Assembly (NCBI RefSeq): GCF_048128805.1
Contig: NC_136012.1
Coordinates: forward strand, 10,514,621 to 10,578,620
Source: Centroberyx gerrardi
Taxonomy: Eukaryota > Chordata > Actinopteri > Beryciformes > Berycidae
Length of the DNA stretch: 64,000 bases
Direction: 5' to 3'
Position 1 is the first letter of the stretch; the number at the start of each line of letters is the position of its first letter. The position numbers and the translations under genes are program-made. Below, one piece after another: positions 1 to 11,889 of this stretch. The notes beneath the pieces are model-generated. The model ran no database searches and was not told where the DNA came from. It saw only the letters and a list, made by a program, of their open reading frames with translations.

Positions 1-310
1 ACAAACACGATTGCTGGAATGCCATTACCTTCAGGAACACGTCAAATCAAATTGTTCATCGCTCCGTAGTATGTGGGTTAAAGACATTACATTTACAGCA
101 TTTAAGTAATGTTAGTTTATTCAATTTAGAAAAAATTATGCAAAGCGAAATAAAAAAAAGTCCACTATGCAGTATACACACACACAAATTAAATAGTTAG
201 GCAACAAATAATTTGCAAGACAATTAAAAATGCTTTAGAATTACTCTGATTAACCTATATTATTGTATAATTATTGGAATTGCGTTATTTCAGCAAAAAT
301 CGTGTCCTAC

Positions 311-2707
311 CTCGGCAGATCCCTCTGAGTCTCCAAATGCATCAATAAAGTCTGTTGGACTTTTCCTCAGAGTCTGGTCAGCAGGCAGTGTGTTGTCATT
401 GTAAGAGCTGACGAACTTGAAGTCACTTGTTCTAGAACCCGTTGTTAAGTAGGCGTCATAATTGTAAGTGCTGCGTAAAGTTCCTGTGCCGTCAACCTCT
501 GCGTAATTGGGAGGGAGATACGCGCTGGGGATGGCGACCGCTCCGTCAAACAACAGTCTGGGCTTTCTCCTGCGACAAAATCTCACACTAAAGATGACAA
601 TAATGAAGGTCAGGAAAAAGGTGGAGACGGATACCAGCGCGATGATCAGATAAGAGGTCAGTTTGGAATTGCTGTTATCATGAGAGATATCCTTCAGTTC
701 TGGTACTTCAGCCAAGTTGTCAGAAATAAGTAAATACACGCCACAGGTGGCAGAGAGAGGGGGTTGTCCGTTATCTTTCACTGACACAATAAGGTTCTGT
801 TTCATGCTGTCAGATTCAGAAATGTCTCGCTGTGTCCTGATCTCTCCGCTGTGGAGACCAATAGTGAAAAGTCCCGGATCAGTGGATTTGACTATATGAT
901 AGGACAGCCAGGCATTCTGTCCGGAGTCCGCGTCCACTGCTATCACCTTGGATACCAGAGAGCCCCCGTGCGCAGCTCTGGGAACCAGCTCGGTCATGAA
1001 GGAGTTGCCCTCCGGGGCGGGGTACAGTATCTGGGGAGAGATATCATTCATATCTGTTATGAAGACACTGACGGTCACGTTGCTGCTGAGCGGTGGAGAA
1101 CCGTTGTCTCTGGCCATCACGTGGACTTTAAAGCTCCTGAACTGTTCATAATCAAACGACCTCACAGCATGGATCACCCCCGTGTCTCCGTTAACGGACA
1201 GATAGGACGAGACCGGGGCACCGTTCACCTCACCAGGTAAAAGAGAATAAATCACTGTACCGTTTTGTCTCCAGTCTGGGTCTCGAGCAGTAACGGAGCA
1301 TAACGTGGAGCCAGGTTTGTTGTTTTCAGTCACATAGGCGCTGTAGTACTGTTCCTCAAACACAGGTGGGTTGTCGTTGACGTCAGCAACAGATAGCTGA
1401 ACACTTTTAGAGGAGGACAGAGGCGGAGAGCCCTCGTCGGTGGCAGTGATTGTAATGTTGTAATCAGACACTAGTTCACGGTCCAGTTGGCCCGTGGTCA
1501 CCAGAGAATAGTAGTTTTTGATGGAGGGAACCAACTGAAAAGGGACGTTTTGCTGAATGGAGCAGCGGACCAGTCGGTTATTCTCAGAGTCTCTATCCTG
1601 CACGTTAATGATGCCCACCTCTGTACCAGGTGACACGTTCTCTGGTATGGGATTAGTCAGAGATTTTACATATATAACTGGGGTATTGTCATTTACATCT
1701 GTAATATCAATAATCACCGTGGAGTATGATGCCAATCCAAGGCCGTCTTTTGCACTGATTCGAAGTTCATGTGAGGACTCTTTCTCATAATCTATTGGCC
1801 CATTAACTTTCACTTCACCTGTTTTTTCATCAAGGAAAAATACATTGCTATCATCTGAGACATGATCAAGTTCATATCTCACTTCACCATTTAATCCCTC
1901 GTCTGCATCAGTAGCACTCACTGTAACCACGACAGTATACAGTGGAGAGTTTTCAGGCAGACTCCCTTTATAGACGGTCTGGCTAAATACTGGGGCGTTA
2001 TCATTGGCATCAAGTACAGTGACTTGTACGACTACAGTACCTGATCTCTGAGGAGAGCCACCATCAAGAGCTGTAAGAAGCACGTTCATTTCTTGTTCAT
2101 TTTCACGGTCTAATTCTTTCTCCAACACCAATTCACAGCGCATTCGACCGCCTGATTTTGTATCAACATTCAAAACAAAATGATCATTACTTTGTAGAGT
2201 ATAGCCTTTGACACCATTATCTCCAATATCCGCATCATGAGCTTCATCTAAAGAAAAGCGAGCTCCTTTATCTGTTGATTCACGGATTTCCATCTTAATT
2301 TTCTCCTTTTTAAATACCGGAGCGTTATCGTTAATATCTTGGATATGAAGACTAATGCGATGCAGCTCCAATGGGTTCTCCAATACAAGCTCCAATTTTA
2401 AGACGCAGGAAGGCTTCTTGCCACAAAGAGCTTCTCTGTCGACCCTCTCGGCTACAATCAAATCTCCCTTACTCAGGTTTATGTCACAGTATCGTTTTCT
2501 GTCCGCTTCAGTATCAATACGGGCCTTTCGAGCAGACAGTCTGCTCACATCCAGCCCAAGATCCTTGGCGATATTTCCAATAACAGATCCTTGTTTCATC
2601 TCTTCTGGAAAAGAATAGCTGATGTCCCCGTAAGCGGAATACAGTGTCGAAAGGATCACAGAAAAGCTGACGGCAAGGCTTGCCAACGGGAATCCTTTGT
2701 ATCCCAT
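311..2707 (-). CDS. pcdhg: Clustered protocadherin gamma-type variable exon A
   Basis: Single large first exon (799 codons) of a clustered protocadherin, a neuronal type I membrane adhesion protein acting homophilically at cell contacts. The start is the ATG of MGYKGFPL, conserved in all four copies and opening a signal peptide of about 27 residues; the frame stays open upstream but without that conservation. Six cadherin (EC) domains follow, ending at DINDNAPVF (about 125-133), [27 protein letters not shown] and a deviant DMNDIS (about 555), then EC6, a membrane helix (about 684-711) and a cytoplasmic tail with [13 protein letters not shown]. The last codon GAG is followed directly by the donor GTAGGA, so the true protein continues in constant exons left of the window and the few in-frame codons after it are intron. 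EC6 features such as ILYPAP and SGQNAWLSY point to gamma rather than alpha type. Which fish paralogue (1 or 2 cluster) cannot be told. Confidence 0.93.
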
Positions 2708-2928
2708 CTTTGATCCAAGCAATTGCAGGTCTTCCTTTAGGGATAAAATACCTAAAACTGTTCATCAAAATAATCCAAATATCATTGAAATATCTTCACC
2801 ATGTAAATATCGCAAGCACTAAAACTGCATTCAAGACGTGTTTTTCACCGTCCTGATCACTATCTGAAAGATACACTAGCATTGGTAGAGAGAAGGAGAG
2901 GTGGAGGCTCTGTATCTGGGTCTACAAT

Positions 2929-2950
2929 GGTGAACAGCGACACTATGAGC
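2929..2950 (-). promoter_or_regulatory. Protocadherin promoter conserved element (CGCT core) of exon A
   Basis: A 22-base block 222 bases upstream of the exon A start reads GCTCATAGTGTCGCTGTTCA followed by CC on the minus strand. It is identical upstream of exon B and almost identical upstream of C and D, while flanking DNA is more variable. A CGCT-core element bound by CTCF at about this distance is the known signature of clustered protocadherin promoters; the CTCF role here is inferred. Confidence 0.75.
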
Positions 2951-3371
2951 ATCCCTGAGAAATTACACAATAGAAATAGAACACGTGCGTAGAACAGGCC
3001 TAGGGTGCAGTACATTGCATTAAGGGAACTAATTATTTGTTCTGTTGCTTAAATACACAGGTCACTTCATTCTGACCTACATAAAATTAATTTTAGCAAT
3101 TCGTATAACCAAAAGTCATGGAAAAGACAGATTGTTGGTGTTAATAAGCACTACTTAAAATGCCACATTTCAAAGAAGGAATGGTAAACATTTCCTCTTG
3201 TCAAATCCGCTAAGTCTTCACAGATATTTAAAGCACCAATTCAAAACATTTTTCCGTTTGTTTTTTTTTTTTGTTTTGTTTTGTTTTGTTGGAATCCCAG
3301 TTCAGCTCTCCCCACATGCACGATACCATATCATTACTAAAAGGAAAATTAATAATACTGGGCCTAATATT

Positions 3372-3480
3372 AATAACACCACTACTACTGCTAGTCCGAC
3401 AAGTATTACTACTACTATACGACTGCTACTACAACTACTACTACTACTACTAATAATAATAATAATAACAATAATAGTGA
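3372..3480. repeat. CTA/ATA trinucleotide microsatellite in spacer A-B
   Basis: Imperfect ACT/CTA triplets pass into AAT triplets. The same locus recurs in spacer C-D (about 10,930-11,095) and in short form in spacer B-C (about 7,030-7,090), so it was duplicated with the exon unit and its length then drifted. Confidence 0.8.
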
Positions 3481-3789
3481 CCACATATTAGTACACCATT
3501 TGACCTAAAAAAAAAAATATATATTTTTTTTAAAAACACACAATGTGTATTGATGAAAAAACAACAATAATAATAAACAAAAAATGAAAATCTTCAGTCA
3601 CTTCAGGTGCCACCCCCAACTTTTAAGTTCGAAGATCATTTCAGCACCACGGAAGGAGACGATGACATCGAGAAAATCTCACCATCAAAAGACAGCATTT
3701 CTTCAGACAGACGCAAGGAGTAGAATTTCCACTTTAACAACTTAATAACTGTAATCCAAAATGTTTATATTGATTTTGTTCAGGCGCAG

Positions 3790-3855
3790 TTTCTTAGTTA
3801 CTCAGGAGATCCTCGGAGTTTCCAAAAGCCTTAGCAAATTCGGATGATTTGTTCA
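3790..3855 (-). pseudogene. Possible relic of a protocadherin variable-exon 3' end (spacer A-B)
   Basis: Minus-strand reading gives KSSEFAKAFGNSED, close to the end of the real exons ([16 protein letters not shown]), and is followed by a GTAAC where the exons have their donor. About 35-45 bases match; nothing resembling the membrane helix or EC6 lies further upstream. The same block is present in the next two spacers. It could be a leftover of unequal exchange inside an exon, or chance similarity. Confidence 0.35.
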
Positions 3856-4285
3856 TTAATGTATGAACAGATACTTTGTGAAATTAGGCCCAAAGACATT
3901 TACTGAAAAGCGCAAAACAGAACGCTCTCATCTGTTGCAGAAACCGACATTAAATGATATGAGTTCTAGGTTAACTTCAAGACTATTGGCAGAGACATTG
4001 AACTACAACTTTTCTCAGACATGAAAAAAGCCTCTAAGATTCAAGTACACACGAACGTAACTTCAAACTGCAGTATCAAGAGCAGTCTTTCAAGACAACA
4101 GGTAAATAACTACAAATTAGTTCAACAAAGGCCAGTAATTCATTTAGAAGGACAAACACAAAAATATTTACATATTGTAAACATTATAGCTGCTAGAACA
4201 CAGGAATCAAGTTGCCTAACTGTACAAAAATTTAAAAATGAATTTAAAAAATATATGACGTTTTGTTAAAATGTCAATGTCCTAC

Positions 4286-6682
4286 CTCTGGAGATCCCTC
4301 CGACTCTCCAAATACATCAGCAAAGTCTGTTGGACTTTTCCTCAGAGTCTGGTCAGCAGGCAGCGTGTTGTCATTGTAAGATCTCACGAATTTGAAGTCA
4401 CTGGTTCTAGAACCCGTTGTCAAGTAGGCGTCATAATTGTAAGTGCTGCGTAAAGTTCCTGTGCCGTCAACCTCTGCGTAATTGGGAGGGAGATAAGCGC
4501 TGGGGATGGCGACCGCTCCGTCAAACAACAGTCTGGGCTTTCTCCTGCGACAAAACCTCACACCCAGGATGACAATAATGAAGGTCAGGAAAAAGGTGGA
4601 CACGGAAACCAGCGCGATGATCAGATACGAGGTCAGTTTGGAATTGCTCTCATCATAAGACATATCCTTCAATTCTGGCACTTCAGCCAAGTTATCAGAA
4701 ATAAGTAAAAACATTGCACAAGTGGCAGAAAGAGAGGGCTGTCCATTATCTTTCACTGACACAATAAGGTTCTGTTTCATGTTGTCAGATTCAGAAATGT
4801 CCCGCTGTGTCCTGATCTCTCCGCTGTGGAGACCAATAGTGAAAAGTCCCGGATCAGTGGATTTGACTATATGATAGGACAGCCAGGCGTTCTGTCCGGA
4901 GTCCGCGTCCACCGCTATCACCTTGGACACCAGAGAGCCCGCGTGCGCAGCACTGGGGACAAGCTCGGTCATGAAGGAGTTGCCCTCCGGGGCGGGGTAC
5001 AGTATCTGAGGAGAGTTGTCATTCACATCCGTTATGAACACACTGACGGTCACGTTGCTACTGAGTGGAGGAGAACCGTTGTCTCTGGCCATCACGCGGA
5101 CTTTAAAGCTCCTGAACTGTTCATAATCAAACGACCTCACAGCATGGATCACCCCCGTGTCTCCGTTAACGGACAGATAGGAGGACACCGGGGCACCGTT
5201 CACCTCCCCAGGTAAAAGCGAATAAATCACTGTGCCGTTTTGTCTCCAGTCTGGGTCTCGAGCAGTAACGGAACATAAAGTGGAGCCAGGTTTGTTATTT
5301 TCAGTCACGTAGGCGCTGTAGTACTGTTCCTCAAACCCAGGGGGGTTGTCGTTGACGTCGGCAACAGATAACTGAACACTTTTAGAGGAAGACAGAGGCG
5401 GAGAGCCCTGGTCGGTGGCAGTGATTGTAATGTTGTAATCAGACACTAGTTCACGGTCCAGTTGGCCCGTGGTCACCAGAGAATAGTAGTTTTTGATGGA
5501 GGGAACCAACTTAAAAGGGACGTTTTGTTGAATGGAGCAACGTACCTGTCGGTTATTCTCAGAGTCTCTATCCTGCACGTTAATGATGCCCACCTCTGTA
5601 CCAGGTGACACGTTCTCTGGTATGGGATTAGTCAGAGATTTTAGATATATCACAGGCTCATTGTCATTCACATCTGTTACATCTATCATCAATGTGGAGT
5701 ATGACGCCAATCCAAGGCCGTCTGTTGCGCTGATTCGAATTTCATATGAGGACTCTTCCTCATAATCTATTGGCCCATTAACTTTCACTTCACCTGTTTT
5801 TGGTTCAAGGGAAAATACATTGCTATTTTCTGAGACATGATCAAGTTCATATCTCACTTCACCGTTAACTCCTTCATCTGCATCAGTAGCACTCACTGTA
5901 ACCACTACAGTATCCAGAGGAGAGTTTTCAGGCAGACTCGCTTTATAGACGGCCTGGCTAAATACTGGGGCGTTATCATTAGCATCCAGTACTGTGACTT
6001 GTACGACTACAGTACCTGATCTCTGAGGAGAGCCACCATCCACAGCCGTGAGAAGAAAATTTATTTTCTGTTCATTTTCACGGTCTAGTTCTTTATTCAG
6101 CACCAACTCACAGTACTTTCGACCGCCTGATTTTGTATCAACATTCAAAACAAAATGAGCATTCCTTTGTAGAGTATAGTCTTTAACACCATTGTCTCCA
6201 ATATCAGCGTCATGAGCTTCATCTAAAGAAAAGCGAGCTCCTTTGTATGTCGATTCTTGAATTTCCATCTTAATTATCTCCTTTTTAAATACCGGAGCGT
6301 TATCGTTAATATCTTGGATATGAAGACTAATGCGATGCAGCTCCAATGGGTTCTCCAATACAAGCTCCAATTTTAAGATACAGGAAGGCTTCTTGCCACA
6401 AAGAGCCTCTCTGTCGATCCTCTCGGCTACAATCAAATCTCCCTTACTCAGGTTTATGTCACAGTATAGTTTTCTGTCCCCTTCAGTGTCAATACGGGCC
6501 TTTCGAGCAGACAGTCTGCTCGCATCCAGGCCAAGATCCTTGGCGATATTTCCAATAACAGATCCTTGTTTCATCTCTTCTGGAAAAGAATAGCTGATGT
6601 CCCCGTAAGCGGGATACAGTGTCGAAAGAATCATAGAAAAGCTGACGGCAAGGCCTGCCAACGGGAATCCTTTGTATCCCAT
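4286..6682 (-). CDS. pcdhg: Clustered protocadherin gamma-type variable exon B
   Basis: Intact 799-codon variable exon, same architecture as exon A: signal peptide from [10 protein letters not shown], six EC domains, membrane helix followed by [11 protein letters not shown], and a cytoplasmic tail ending SEGSPE just before the donor GTAGGA. All inter-domain calcium motifs are normal, including DVNDNSPQI after EC5, which is altered in exon A. Differences from its neighbours are concentrated in EC1-EC3 (for example [16 protein letters not shown] and YTLQRNAHF in EC2), the region that carries trans-recognition specificity in this family; EC5, EC6, helix and tail are almost the same as in the other copies. 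Splices to constant exons outside the window. Gamma assignment as for exon A. Confidence 0.93.
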
Positions 6683-6903
6683 CTTTGAACCAAATAAGTG
6701 CAAATCCTCTTTTAGGGATAAAATACCTCAAAATTGTCTTCAAAATAATAGGAATATTATTGAAATCTCTTAACAATGTAAATACCGCAAGCACAAAAAT
6801 TGCATTCAAGTCGTGTTTTTCTCCATCCCGATCAAGGTTTGTAAGATACACTAGCATGGGTAGAGAGAAGGAGAGGTGGAGGCTCTCTATCTCGGTCTAC
6901 GAT

Positions 6904-6925
6904 GGTGAACAGCGACACTATGAGC
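6904..6925 (-). promoter_or_regulatory. Protocadherin promoter conserved element (CGCT core) of exon B
   Basis: Same 22 bases as the exon A element, again exactly 222 bases upstream of the start codon. Conserved spacing and sequence support a promoter element, presumably a CTCF site. Confidence 0.75.
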
Positions 6926-7394
6926 ATCCCTGGGAAATTACACAATAGAAATCAAACAGATCAGCTCTGCCACATACACGATACAATATTATTACTGAAA
7001 GGCAAATTAATAATGCGAGGCCTAATATTAATAACACCACTCTTACTGCTAAGCCGAGACGTACAGCTACTACCACCACAATAGTAATAATAACAATTAC
7101 AATAGAGATCGCATAGTAAAATACCAGTTTACCTACACAAATCCAAATAGCGTGGATTGATAAAAATCAACAATAGAAATAAACAAATGACACTCTTCAA
7201 AGTCACTGCAGCTGCCACCCCCAACTTTTAAGTTCGAGTATTATTTCAGCACCATGGAAAGAGACAATGAATTCGAGAAACATCTCACCATCAAAAGACA
7301 GCGTCTCTTCAGATAGATGCTAATGAAATTTCCACTTTAAAAGTTTAACTTAACTATAGTCGAAAATGTTTATATTGATTTTGTTCAGGTACAA

Positions 7395-7455
7395 CTGCTT
7401 GCTTACTCAGAAGATCTTGGGAGTTTCCAAAAGCCCAAGCAAAAGCCGGATGATT
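7395..7455 (-). pseudogene. Possible relic of a protocadherin variable-exon 3' end (spacer B-C)
   Basis: Counterpart of the block at 3,790-3,855, more degraded and shifted in frame, but with the same order: AAATCATCC, TTTTGGAAACTCC and GATCTTCTGAGTAAG at the donor position. Confidence 0.3.
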
Positions 7456-7889
7456 TGTTCATTGATATATAAACGTAGCCTTTTTTTTTTTTTTGTGAAA
7501 TTAGGACCAAAGGCATTTAGTGAAAAGAGAAAAACAAAACCCTGACATCTGTTACAGAAACCGACTCTGAAGGATCATAAGTTCTAGGTTAACTTCAAGA
7601 TTATCGGCAGAGACCTTGAAATACAACTCTTGTCGAGATGAAAAACAGCCTCTATTCAAATGCAGACTAACATAACGTTAAACTGCAGTAGCCTATGAAG
7701 AGATGTCTTTCAAGACAGCAGGCAAAGAACACATTAGTTTAGCAAAGGCCAGTATTTCATTTAGACGGACAAACTCAAACATATTTGCATGTTGTACACG
7801 TTAAACAATGGCTGCTAAACCACAGGAATTAAATGACTGTGCAAATATTAAAAATGAATTAAAAGAATATAAAGACATGAGAGTCCTAC

Positions 7890-10286
7890 CTCTGGAGATC
7901 CCTCCGATTCTCCAAATACATCAGCAAAGTCTGTTGGACTTTTCCTCAGAGTCTGGTCAGCAGGCAGTGTGTTCTCATTGTAAGATCTCACGAACTTGAA
8001 ATCACTGGTTCTAGAACCCGTTGTCAAGTAAGCGTCATAATTGTAAGTGCTGCGTAAAGTTCCTGTGCCGTCAACCTCTGCGTAATTGGGAGGGAGATAA
8101 GCGCTGGGGATGGCGACTGCTCCGTCAAACAACAGTCTGGGCTTTCTCCTGCGACAAAACCTCACACCCAGGATGACAATAATGAAGGTCAGGAAAAAGG
8201 TGGAGACGGACACCAGCGCGATGATCAGATAAGAGGTCAGTTTGGAATTGCTATCATCATAAGACATATCCTTCAGTTCTGGAACTTCAGCCAAGTTATC
8301 AGAAATGAGTAAATACATGGCACAAGTGGCAGAGTGAGAGGGCTGTCCGTTATCTTTCACTGACACAATAAGGTTCTGTTTCATGTTGTCAGATTCAGAA
8401 ATGTCCCGCTGTGTCCTGATCTCTCCGCTGTGGAGACCAATAATGAAAAGTCCAGGATCAGTGGATTTGACTATATGATAGGACAGCCAGGCGTTCTGTC
8501 CGGAGTCCGCGTCCACTGCTATCACCTTGGACACCAGAGAGCCTCCGTGCGCAGCTTTGGGGACAAGCTCGGTCATGAAGGAGTTGCCCTCCGGGGCGGG
8601 ATACAGTATCTGAGGAGAGTTGTCATTCGCATCCGTTATGAACACACTGACGGTCACGTTGCTGCTGAGCGGAGGAGAACCGTTGTCTCTGGCCATCACG
8701 TGGACTTTAAAGCTCCTGAACTGTTCATAATCAAACGACCTCACAGCGTGGATCACCCCCGTGTCTCCGTTAACGGATAAATAGGAGGACATTGGGGCAC
8801 CGTTCACCTCACTAGGTAAAAGAGAATAAATCACTGTACCGTTTTGTCTCCAGTCTGGGTCTCGAGCAGTAACGGAACATAACGTGGAGCCAGGTTTGTT
8901 ATTTTCAGTCACGTGGGCACTGTAAGACTGTTCCTCAAACACAGGTGGGTTATCGTTGACGTCGGCAACAGATAACTGAACACTTTTACAGGAGGACAGA
9001 GGCGGAGAGCCCTCGTCGGTGGCAGTGATTGTAATGTTGTAATCAGACACAAGTTCACGATCTAGTTGGCCCGTGGTCACCAGAGAATAGTAGTTTTTGA
9101 TGGAAGGAACCAACTTAAAAGGGACGTTTTGTTGAATGGAGCAACGGACCTGTCGGTTATTCTCAGAGTCTGCATCCTGCACGTTAATGATGCCCACCTC
9201 TGTACCAGGTGACACGTTCTCTGGTATGGGGTCGTTCAGAGATTTTAGATATATCACAGGCTGGTTGTCATTCACATCTGTTATATCAATCATCAACGTA
9301 GAGTAAGATGCCAATCCAAGGCCATCTGTTACGCTAATTCGAATTTCATATGAGGACTCTTCCTCATAATCTATTGGCCCATTAACTTTCACTTCACCTG
9401 TTTTTTCATCTAGGGAGAATGCATTGCTGTCTTCCGAGACATGGTGAAGTTCATATCTCACTTCACCATTAACTCCTTCATCAGCATCAGTAGCACTGAC
9501 TGTAACTACAACAGTATCCAGAGGAGAGTTTTCAGGCAGATTGGCTTTATAAACGGCTTGGCCAAACACTGGGGCGTTATCATTAGCATCCAGTACTGTG
9601 ACTTGCACGAGTACAGTACCTGATCTCTGAGGAGAGCCACCATCCAGAGCTGTAAGGAGAAAACTAATTTCTTGTTCATCTTCACGGTCTAGTTCTTTCT
9701 CCAACACCAATTCACAGTGCTTTCGGCCGCCTGTTTCTGTATCAACATTCAAAACAAAATTATCATTACTTTGTAGAGTATAGCTTTTAATACCATTTTC
9801 TCCAATATCCGCGTCATGAGCTTCATCTAAAGAAAAGCGAGCTCCTTTGTCTGTCGATTCACGGATTTCCATCTTAATTTTCTCCTTGTTAAATACCGGA
9901 ACGTTATCGTTAATATCTTGAATATGAAGACTAATGCGATGCAGTTCCAATGGGTTCTCCAATACAAGCTCCAGTTTTAATAAGCAGGAAGGCTTCTTGC
10001 CACAAAGCGCTTCTCTGTCGATCCTCGCGGCTACAATCAAATCTCCCTTACTAAGGTTTATGTCACAGTATCGTTTTCTCTTCCCATCAGTGTCAACACG
10101 GGCCTTTCGAGCTGACAGTCTGCTCACATCCAGCCCAAGATCCTTGGCGATATTTCCAATGACAGATCCTTCTTTCATCTCTTCTGGAATAGAATAGCCG
10201 ATGTCCCCGTAAACGGAATACAGTGTCGAAAGAATTATAGAAAAGCTGACGGCAAGGCCTGCAAACGGGAATCCTTTGTATCCCAT
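7890..10286 (-). CDS. pcdhg: Clustered protocadherin gamma-type variable exon C
   Basis: Intact 799-codon variable exon with signal peptide, six EC domains, membrane helix and cytoplasmic tail, ending in SEGSPE before the donor GTAGGA. The frame is open for a further 67 codons upstream (to 10,487) and includes another ATG, but the homologous start [10 protein letters not shown] fits the signal peptide and the other three copies, so it is preferred. Calcium-binding linkers are intact. Copy-specific residues include the EC1 end [19 protein letters not shown] in EC2 and VTDGLGLAS in EC3; EC4 has an extra cysteine (SSCKSV). Promoter element 206 bases upstream. Spliced to constant exons to the left of the window. 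Confidence 0.93.
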
Positions 10287-10491
10287 TTTTGGTCCGAGTG
10301 CAAATTTTCCTTTAGTGATAAAATACCTCAAAATGTTCATCAAAATAATCCAACTATTATTTAAATCTCTTAACAATGTAAATATCACAAGCACAAAATA
10401 CGTGTTTTCACCGTGCTGATCAAGATTTGCAGGATGCACAAGGGTGGGTAGAGAAAAGGAGAGGTGGAGGCTCTTTATCTCGGTCAACGAT

Positions 10492-10513
10492 GGTGAACAG
10501 CGACACTATCAGC
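10492..10513 (-). promoter_or_regulatory. Protocadherin promoter conserved element (CGCT core) of exon C
   Basis: Differs from the A and B elements by one base (GCTGATAGTGTCGCTG on the minus strand). Lies 206 bases upstream of the start codon. Confidence 0.72.
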
Positions 10514-10929
10514 ATCCCTGAGAAATTACACAATAGAAATAGATCACGTGCGTAGAACAGGCCTAGGGTGCAATACATTACATTAAGGAAACTAAATATT
10601 TGCTCTGTTGCTTAAATAAACAGGTCACTTCATTCAGACCTACATTAAATTAATTTAAATAATTCTTGTAACCCAAAGTTATGGAAAACACAGATTGTTA
10701 GTGTGATTGTTCGTGTGAATAGTTTCAGCACTATTTAAAATGTCACACTTCAACACGGGAATGGTAAACATTTCCTCTTGTCCAATCCTCTAAGTCCTCA
10801 CAGATATTTAAAGCACCAATTCAAAACATTTTTTTTTTCGTAATCACAATTCAGCTCTCCCCACATGCACGATACAATGTTATTACCAAAAGGCAAATTA
10901 ATGATGCTAGGTCTAATATTAATAACAGC

Positions 10930-11018
10930 ACTACTACTGCTAGGCCGACAAGTACCACTACTAATACCACTACTATACTCCTGCTACTACTACGACTACT
11001 AATACTACTACAACAAAT

Positions 11019-11053
<35 letters not shown>

Positions 11054-11095
11054 AATAATGATAATAATAATACCAATAATAATAATATAAATAAT
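10930..11095. repeat. CTA/TTA trinucleotide microsatellite in spacer C-D
   Basis: Long run of CTA then ATT triplets, followed by AAT triplets; orthologous in position to the tract at 3,372-3,480 but expanded. Confidence 0.8.
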
Positions 11096-11394
11096 AGTGA
11101 CCAAATAGTAATATACCATTAGACCTAAAAAAAAAAATCCACACAATGTGAATTGATGAAAAAACAACAATAATAATAAGCAACTGACAACTCTTCAGTC
11201 ACTTCAGATGCCACCCCCAACTTTTAAGTTCCAGAATTATTTCAGCACCATGGAAAGAGACAATGACATCGAGAAACAGCTCACCATCGAAAGAGAGCAT
11301 TTCTTCCGGGAGGCAACTAATAAAATTTCCACTTTAATAACTTAACTGTATTCAAATATGTTTATACTGATTTTGTTCAGGCGCAGTTGCTTGC

Positions 11395-11455
11395 TTACTC
11401 AGGAGATCCTCGGAGTTTCTAAAGGCCTCAGCAAATTAGGATGATTTGTTCATTA
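11395..11455 (-). pseudogene. Possible relic of a protocadherin variable-exon 3' end (spacer C-D)
   Basis: Third copy of the block. The minus strand reads KSS, stop, FAEAFRNSED, then GAGTAAG at the donor position. Nonsense in this copy argues against present coding use. Confidence 0.32.
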
Positions 11456-11889
11456 ATGTATAAACGGATAGTTTTTGTGAAATTAGGACCAAAGACATTT
11501 ACTGAAAAGCGAAAAACGGAACCCTCACATCTGTTGCAGAAACCGACATTGAATGATCATAAGTTCTAGGTTAACTTCAAGACTACTGGCAGAGACATTG
11601 AACTACAACTTTTCTCGGACATGAAAGAAAGCCTCTGAGATTCAAGTACACGCGAACGTAACTTCAAACTGCAATATGAAGAGCAGTCTTTCAAGACAAC
11701 AGTTAAATAACTAGAAATTAGTTAAACAAAGGCCAGTACTTCATTTAGACGGACAAAGACAAAAATATTTGCATATTGTAAACATTACACAATAGCTGAT
11801 AGACCACAGGAAACAAATTGCCTAACTATACAAAAAATAAAAATTAATAAAAAACTATATAAGGTTTTGTTAAAACATCAATGTCCTAC

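Noticed and set aside
717..1240. Plus-strand open frames across the protocadherin exons (also repeated at 4,826-5,215, 8,430-8,780, 12,409-12,780 and others)
   Set aside because: They are antisense shadows of conserved minus-strand codons and recur in all four copies only because the exons are homologous.
10287..10487. N-terminal extension of exon C to 10,487
   Set aside because: The frame is open upstream, but the conserved start MGYKGFP with signal peptide, and stops or lack of ATG at this place in the other copies, favour 10,286.
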